From NCBI GenBank assembly GCA_029747585.1, contig JAPEVF010000335.1:1-48756 (forward strand): DNA of 48,756 nt, written 5' to 3'. Positions 42,900 through 48,756 of this stretch are shown here, in pieces. The translations under genes were made by a program, and so were the position numbers. This DNA comes from Pleurotus djamor (Eukaryota > Basidiomycota > Agaricomycetes > Agaricales > Pleurotaceae). Position 1 is the first letter of the stretch; each line of letters begins with the position of its first letter. The notes below the pieces were generated by a model. That model ran no database searches, was not told where the DNA came from, and worked only from the letters and a program-made list of their open reading frames with translations.

Positions 42900-43978
42900 A
42901 TGTCTCGTTTTACTCGCCTCCACGCCTCTGGTATGGCTCCGCAACTCCAAACGCCTAGTACACCCGCTTCCTCGTCTCACTCTGCGTCCTCATCGTCATC
43001 ATCATCTTATCACCTCCCTCCCTCCCCTTCCTCTCAACAACAACAAGACCGCCAACAACAACATCCTCCGTCCAAACGCCCCCGCCCATGGATCGATCCC
43101 TCCTCGCTCCCGACCTACGGCTCCATCGCCCACATCCACGGAAACGCCACGCCCTACATCAAACACCTCACACAAAACACCTTCTTCTCGTATGGCGTGG
43201 GCGTAGGCGCTGGTATGGATGAAGAAGAGTATTTCGCGTATAAAGTGGGAGTGGAGGTTCGGCTGGTGGAGGTTAGTGTGTTTGGTGGTGGTGTGGGTGT
43301 TGGTGGAGGAGGAGAAGAGAGGACGGAAGCACGTACGGTGGCGGAGGTCGTTGTGGGTAAAGGGATGTTGAACGGAGCGGGGATGTTACATGGCGGGTGT
43401 TTGGCGTACCTCATCGATAACTGCTGTTCGACGCCGCTTGTGGTTCTTGGGCTTGTCCAGGGGGTGAATGGGGTGGGTGTTACGCAGGCGATGAATATAC
43501 TCTTTCATTCTCCCGCTGCGAGGTACGCTTGTGTGGTTTCCATTGTTACTTCCGCACCATGCTAACTCTAATTCTAACTTTGTGTTCTGTGTAGGGGGAC
43601 GACGTTGTCGATTGTGAGTACGTCGATAGCGTTGGGTGGGAGAGTCATGTCTTCGCGATGTGAGGTACGTTCCCGTTTCCCGTTCCGTGGTTTATCCGTT
43701 TTCCATTCCCTCCATCCCTTTCTTCAATTCCTATATTCCCTCCATCCGCCTTCGTCATCCCCTTCTACCCACCCGTCTTCTCATGCGCTCTCCCTCACTT
43801 CCCACTTCTCACGCGGATGCGCATGCGCACACGTTATCCTCAACCTTATCCCTTATCATCATTCAACCGTTTCTCACCTCCTTGCGAACAGATCATAGCA
43901 AAGGAAACGAACCGAATCGTCGCTTCGGCGTTTCTCAATAAGATGCAGCCGGCCGTTTCGGCGCATAGTAAACTATGA
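42900..43978 (+). CDS. Hotdog-fold thioesterase, PaaI-like (259 aa)
   Basis: Exons 42900..43522, 43595..43664 and 43892..43978 (780 nt). The start is the ATG at 42900 (MSRFTRLHAS). Residues ~15-65 are Ser/Gln/Pro-rich and disordered. The hotdog domain occupies the C-terminal part: MLNGAGMLHGGCLAYLIDN carries the HGG motif at residues 164-166 and the helix Asp, then GVTQAMNILFHSPAARGTT, VSTSIALGGRVMSSRCE and KETNRIVASAFLNKM. The family hydrolyses acyl-CoA thioesters; the acyl group here is unknown. Glycine-rich insertions (GVGVGAGMDEEE, GGGVGVGGGGEE) interrupt the early strands. The second intron is long (227 bp) and pyrimidine-rich. It is the only intact gene in the spacer between the inverted-repeat arms. 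Confidence 0.87.
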
Positions 43979-45269
43979 ACTTGTCCCTCTCCTTCCCATC
44001 CGTCTCCCTTTCATATCCATCCCTCCCCCTTCCTCTGCCCGCCCGTCTCCCTCCCTNATCCCTCTCCCTCTCCATATACATCATGATATACGACGCATAT
44101 ACGTACCGTACAAGTACGCTACCCAAAGGACACCTCTGTATATCTACCCCCTCCGCATACGCATACGCGTTATCTCAGACCTTCTTATCTACTCCCGCGT
44201 TGTACCATTATCATCACCATTATCGAATCCTTTTCTTGCTTTGTTGGGGACTCGACCGACTTGTGGACGTCGTCCGAACGCGGCTGTTCATCGGCCTCGC
44301 GCTACATATGAATGAATGATCTTCGTTCAGAATCAAACGTAGCGCCATGATCTACTCTACAAGCCACGACCCTCCAAACACCATCGTACGTCCATCACAC
44401 ATCGCACATCGTGCCTCAAGCTCCTCAAGCCTCAAGCTCCAATACTCATGCAGAGTAACTCCCATCAAGGACGTGTCTCCGAGTCGGTGGACGACACACG
44501 CCTCGAGTTGCGGGTTGCGGTGTTGGTACCTCCTCCCGTTGATCATTGTACGCACTGTGCACGAGTACAAGCACAACTTTAGCTTGATGATCACCCGAAA
44601 TCCCCACCTACTGTCCTACATAGCGAATGTCGGGTATGTACTATGTACACGCGCAGGAAAGGAAATAAATATATACTCGGGTTGGGTCCGGTCCGGAGAG
44701 GTAGTATACTACTCTATAGAGTATATTGTGCACGGACTGCATCGTGTGTAGAGTAGATGATATGATGATCGCATCGAACCAGGACAAGACGAATGGGACT
44801 CGGATGGGAGATGAAGAGCTCGAGATCATTGTAAAGTTGGAGTTGGAGTTGGAGTTGGAGTGGCAGAGGGGATCTAGGTTAGTTTGGGGTGAGTCATTCT
44901 AAAGCGAAGACTCGGAGGAGAACGAAACTCGGAAGGATGCTCGATGATGAGATGTTGAGAGATTCAGAGGTCGAGAGCAAGAGGCTCAGGCTCAGGCAAA
45001 GGAAGGACTCTACTAAGGCTGAATAAGGCTGAATAATACTACCAGCGGAGGGTCAAGCGTTCGAGGGGGGGGAAAGAAGGTTCAAATTCAGACGTTCAAA
45101 TGTTCAGATCTTCAGATCTCAGAACGCGACCAATTGAAGTTGAAGTTGTTGACATTGTCACTTTGACTCTTCTCGCGTCGCGTTCTATGAGGGGGTGCNG
45201 GGGGAGTTGAATCAGAACTTGAAGCTTGAAGAGTGCAGGATGTCGATGCGTGTGGACATCCCCTGACCC
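43979..45269. other. Gene-free spacer right of the thioesterase
   Basis: C/T-rich low-complexity sequence at 43980-44080 with an N at 44057. An (agttgg)4 microsatellite lies at 44835-44858. No gene recognised on either strand. Confidence 0.45.
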
Positions 45270-47020
45270 CTCTACCCTCACAGGGATAAACGTAGGAGGG
45301 GTAACCAAGGAACGTGAGCAGGTTCCATACGACGTCCGGTGTCCAGCGCATAATGCATAACGGTCGTCCCTTGATACTTGATGCCATGTGCATGACAGGC
45401 GAGAGGTCCTCGGGATACAGACAGGAGACAGGAGACAGGAGACAAGACACAGGGTCGGCAACTCAAGATGGGATAACGATCTCTCTCCAGCTTGAGCTTG
45501 ATCCCCGAGGACAGATTGGCGACGTCGATGGATGAGCCGAGGGTTAAGGAAACCGGAAAACGGGAAGAGAAGGGAAGTGAATATCAGTAACAAGAGACGG
45601 TCAACGGTGTTTGACGAAGGATTGGCGGGACATTCAAGCATGTCCAGTAAGTTCCTTTAGAAGAGCGGTGACGCTTACTTACCTTTTTTCGTCATCATCA
45701 TCGTTTGGGGTCGGGTACCAGGAAGGGGTTCCTTTTGAATTTGCGAATTCACATTTCGAACCCCAACTTCAAGCGACTGCGCTAAGGATTAGATCAACAT
45801 CTCAGGTAGCATAGGCGTCTCGGACCGCACACGTCCAAGCAAACATCCTTGGAAGTTGAAACGTTCAACGGTGATCAACCGCAGGACCGCATGACACGCA
45901 GCACGTAGCACGTTCAGTTCCAGAATCCGACGACGAGGAAGAGACACGAAGCGAGGCTGCGGCACAGCACAGCATACAGATACACATTCAATCTCGTTCG
46001 AATCAGTTTCGAATCTAGAATCTAGGTGCCCATGGATGACGCAATGACGCAATGACAATGAGTATTGATGCATGATGCATGATGGGGGGACTGCGGTTAT
46101 AGAGTACACGTACATACCTTACCAGAGTTGGCTCTATGTTTGAACGCGCTTGGCCGAAGCGCTAGCAGATCCTTGGACCTGTGGATCCGGAGAGCTCGGT
46201 GACTTAGTGACATGGTATCGGTATCCCCCATCGACCGAGGGAGGATCTGCTCCGAGTCCCATGAATATAGAGCCTAGGCGACCTGGTCAATCTGAAGACA
46301 GACGGATACGGACACGGTACTTACGACTGACGCGGCATGCATCAGCCCACGTGATCGCGACATACAACGACGAAGGGCTCGAGTCCGGTGAGAGCCCATA
46401 GTAGGTTACGATGAACATGTTTGACTCTGAGGAATTCTCATCGAAGTTGACCGAAGCCGCAGCTGTCCATCTATCAGCAATCACTCGAGTGCCGAGTTAC
46501 GCGTCAGGGACGCGGCTAGAGGGTGGTAGAAGTGATGACGATGCAGATGACGCAGCGTCGATCCGGGCGGCTACTTAGGAGGAGATAGAGAGGGAAGAAT
46601 GTCGGTAAGGGGAGGTTAATTCCGTCCTTCCAGGATTACGAGGAAGCGGAATGCGGCGTACCTGCAACGCCTGGCATTCAGAGCTTCCTCAGGCTTACTC
46701 AGAATTCGATATGTAGATGTGGGGCATCATGGCTTCGAGCACCATACAAATGTATGCACCCTCGAAGGGAGTCGCAGAAGGGACTNAAGAGAGCGAGAAG
46801 AGCATGTGGTCCACTCCTGGAGGGTCGAGCAGTTTAGCTGTGCAAACTAGAATGGGAGTTCGTTTATTCATTGGCTACGCACTCATGTATGTATGCGCAT
46901 GGATGTGCCTGACTCAGTGACTGACGACTTTGACGAAGCGGTTCATATCTTCTCATCGAGGAAGAGAGGAAGGAGAAAGAAGACCGGAACTTGGAAGTGC
47001 GGGAGCGAATACATGTGGGG
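45270..47020 (-). repeat. Right arm of the large imperfect inverted repeat
   Basis: Inverted counterpart of 39690-41430. Read on the minus strand it shows the same blocks in the same order. It includes atgcatcatgcatca-type repeats near 46066, ggcgcacc-free cores such as gtatgtcgcgatcacgtgg near 46350 and cttcggtcaacttcg near 46445. The outer end matches the ccacatgtattcgctcccgc block also found at 39720 and, less well, at 30528. Ns at 45199 and 46786 lie next to or near this arm. No intact gene. Confidence 0.75.
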
Positions 47021-47324
47021 TGGGTATATCAGGTCAAGCTGGTGGGCCAGGGTAGAGATATGAGTAGCTAGAAGGAAGTATGCTTGAACGCGTAGTGGCA
47101 TGGTCATAGGTATAACGACAGGTTCACCTCGAAGTTAGATGGTCAGAAGAATGGATCTCGGGCCTGGGTACTAGTAGGGATGATTAGCATAAGAAGACGA
47201 TAGAGCGAGCAATCATGGAGATGGAGGAAGGGCATACAAGGACGCTGAAGGGTGCGCCGCATCAGTTGTACGTTCGGTACGCGTGCGGCTCGATGGCTAG
47301 GGTAGCGAGGGATGAATATTCTCG

Positions 47325-48488
47325 ATGCTCACGCTCACCGGCATCGGACAAACTCTCTCCAACCCAACCCACCCAACCAATGCCATAGGCTCTTCGATCA
47401 AAAGACTCGTCATAATGATCAGCAACTCCAAAGACCGAATCCACTCTTCCCATTTCGGTCACCTAATGTCTTCCTGCCACACCCTCACCGCTCTACACGT
47501 CGTCATGCACCTCCCCGACGAATCAAGCACCAACCGGAGGCATCCCAGCTCACACTTCCTCTTCCACAACATCCTCCACGTTGCATCTACACTCCACACC
47601 CTCAACCTCACATCCTGCATCCCCGCATACAGCGAAACCGCCATCCCCGGTGATTTCTTCAACAAAATGCGCGCTCTACGAGCGTTTCGATGCGATAACG
47701 ATGTATTTCTACCAAAATTAAATAATACCAGTATAAAGGCGTTGGATTATCTGTCCGTGGGGGAATGGACACTTGAAGAAGCCATGGATGGGTGCGATGG
47801 GTGGCCTTCCATGGCGGTCGGGGAGTTATCCGTTGGGGACATATTGTCGGTGCCTGTTAGCATCTCATACCCAGAGAACCAACAACACCTTCGTCGATTG
47901 AATCTGGATATCGCACATTCCCTTCCTACTCCCAGATCAGACTCGACAGACGATCAGGTTCAAGCTGCGCATAACCATAACCTTCCAGGTGGCTCTGGGA
48001 TTGATATTGACGGTCAAAATTCCGAGGTGCTGATGGAGGAGGAAGGAGAAGGGCAACAAGAAGGGGATGGGGCAGACCAGGAGGTCGACAACGCGTCTAG
48101 CGTGATATCAATCTCTAGCGAGAATCTCCAGACAGGTGCTCTTGACGTCCTCCCACCAACTATCACATATCTCTCCCTCCTCATCCGCCGCTGGGAACAC
48201 TTGTCCAGACATATCTTCATCCACCGCTTACCCGCGTCGATAACCACCCTCGGATTGGAAGCGGGCGAAGAACATTCCACAGACACGTCGTATCGCCATC
48301 TCGTTAATACGTGCCGAGATATTATCGCGCCTGGGCTGACGGTCGTGCAGCTAAACCATTGGCAGACGTGTGTTGATTTAAGGACGCGTCATCCTGGAAT
48401 TTTGAAGGAGTTCGTGGAGATGTTGGGGAATAGGAATGTTGAATTGTGGGATTCGGAAGGATTTGTCATGGAAGGCACGGTTTCGTAA
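47325..48488 (+). pseudogene. 5'-truncated F-box/LRR-like gene, type F2 copy e
   Basis: A 387-codon open frame encodes the LRR-like body of an F2 protein but no F-box and no first part of exon 2. Similarity starts at about 47385 (IGSSIKRLVIMI) and continues through HTLTALHVVMHLPDESS, HLRRLNLDIAHSLP, an acidic loop, TITYLSLLIRRWEHLSR and the conserved end HWQTCVDLRTRHPGILKEF to WDSEGFVMEGTVS. The ~20 codons before the similarity are not F2-like, and no upstream F-box exon was found in 46700-47320. It is the mirror partner of F2d in the inverted duplication. The frame is intact, so it could still make a Skp1-independent fragment, but loss of the F-box argues for a pseudogene. Confidence 0.72.
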
Positions 48489-48756
48489 AGGGGATGGATG
48501 CGTGGATGGGTGTATGATATGTATATTGTCTTGTTGAGAGCATTGCACGGCGACGATCCTTCATGGACATCAATCGGGAGAAAGTGGTGATTCCAACCGC
48601 CTATGAGGCGACGGTGACGACAGGGGTGTCAAGACACTCGAGAACGAACGATAACCCCACGAATTCCGGAGGGCGTAAGCTTGAAAACCCCTTGACAGGG
48701 CAAGCGCTAGGAGAGCCGTGTTTCCGATGACGCATTGCTACTGCAACAAAAGGATT

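Noticed and set aside
44835..44858. (agttgg)4 tandem repeat as a telomere-like or CRISPR-like array
   Set aside because: Only four short units without spacers; a simple microsatellite.
39690..47020. Inverted repeat as a DNA transposon with terminal inverted repeats
   Set aside because: Arms are 1.7 kb or more, imperfect, and continue outward into F-box genes; no trans­posase and no target-site duplication seen. An inverted duplication fits better.

Overview
The window looks like nuclear DNA of a basidiomycete fungus, most likely an agaricomycete. Its genes are intron-dense, with mostly 48-90 bp GT-AG introns. The gene content is typical of agaric genomes: expanded F-box/LRR-like proteins and an orphan seven-transmembrane (7TM) family. 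No rRNA or tRNA genes, CRISPR arrays or recognisable transposon genes were seen. All exon models below were derived by eye from reading frame, splice sites and comparison between paralogues inside the window.

Layout. 1-5.7 kb: a 5'-truncated universal stress protein gene, a WW-domain protein, a probable broken Asn/Thr-rich small gene, and an eight-exon aldo-keto reductase (minus strand). 6.0-16.1 kb: five tandem minus-strand genes of one 7TM family (A-E), 326-341 aa each, with traceable intron differences. 17.0-23.4 kb: conserved single-copy genes, namely NOP53 (plus), COP9 signalosome subunit 1 (minus, 51 bp between the two stop codons) and a 13-exon SLC45/sucrose-type MFS transporter with a 17 bp microexon.

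23.7-38.4 kb: an F-box gene cluster. It begins with a decayed plus-strand F-box gene facing an intact minus-strand one. Then come three copies of a convergent pair (plus-strand type F1, minus-strand type F2) and one extra F2. Two of the three pairs have exactly 210 bp between their stop codons. All intact members have one intron, just after the F-box helices, and share a C-terminal signature.

38.4-48.5 kb: mostly non-coding DNA organised as a large, eroded inverted duplication. The arms are about 39.7-41.4 kb and 45.3-47.0 kb, and an F2 gene lies at each outer end: a complete one at 36.9-38.4 kb, and a 5'-truncated one lacking its F-box exon at 47.3-48.5 kb. Between the arms lies a PaaI-like hotdog-fold thioesterase gene. 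Part of the left arm also matches a degenerate stretch at 29.7-30.6 kb, so one relic unit has been copied at least three times.

The region therefore combines a stable housekeeping block with two lineage-specific expansions (7TM receptors/transporters and F-box proteins). The F-box part is rearranging by tandem and inverted duplication.
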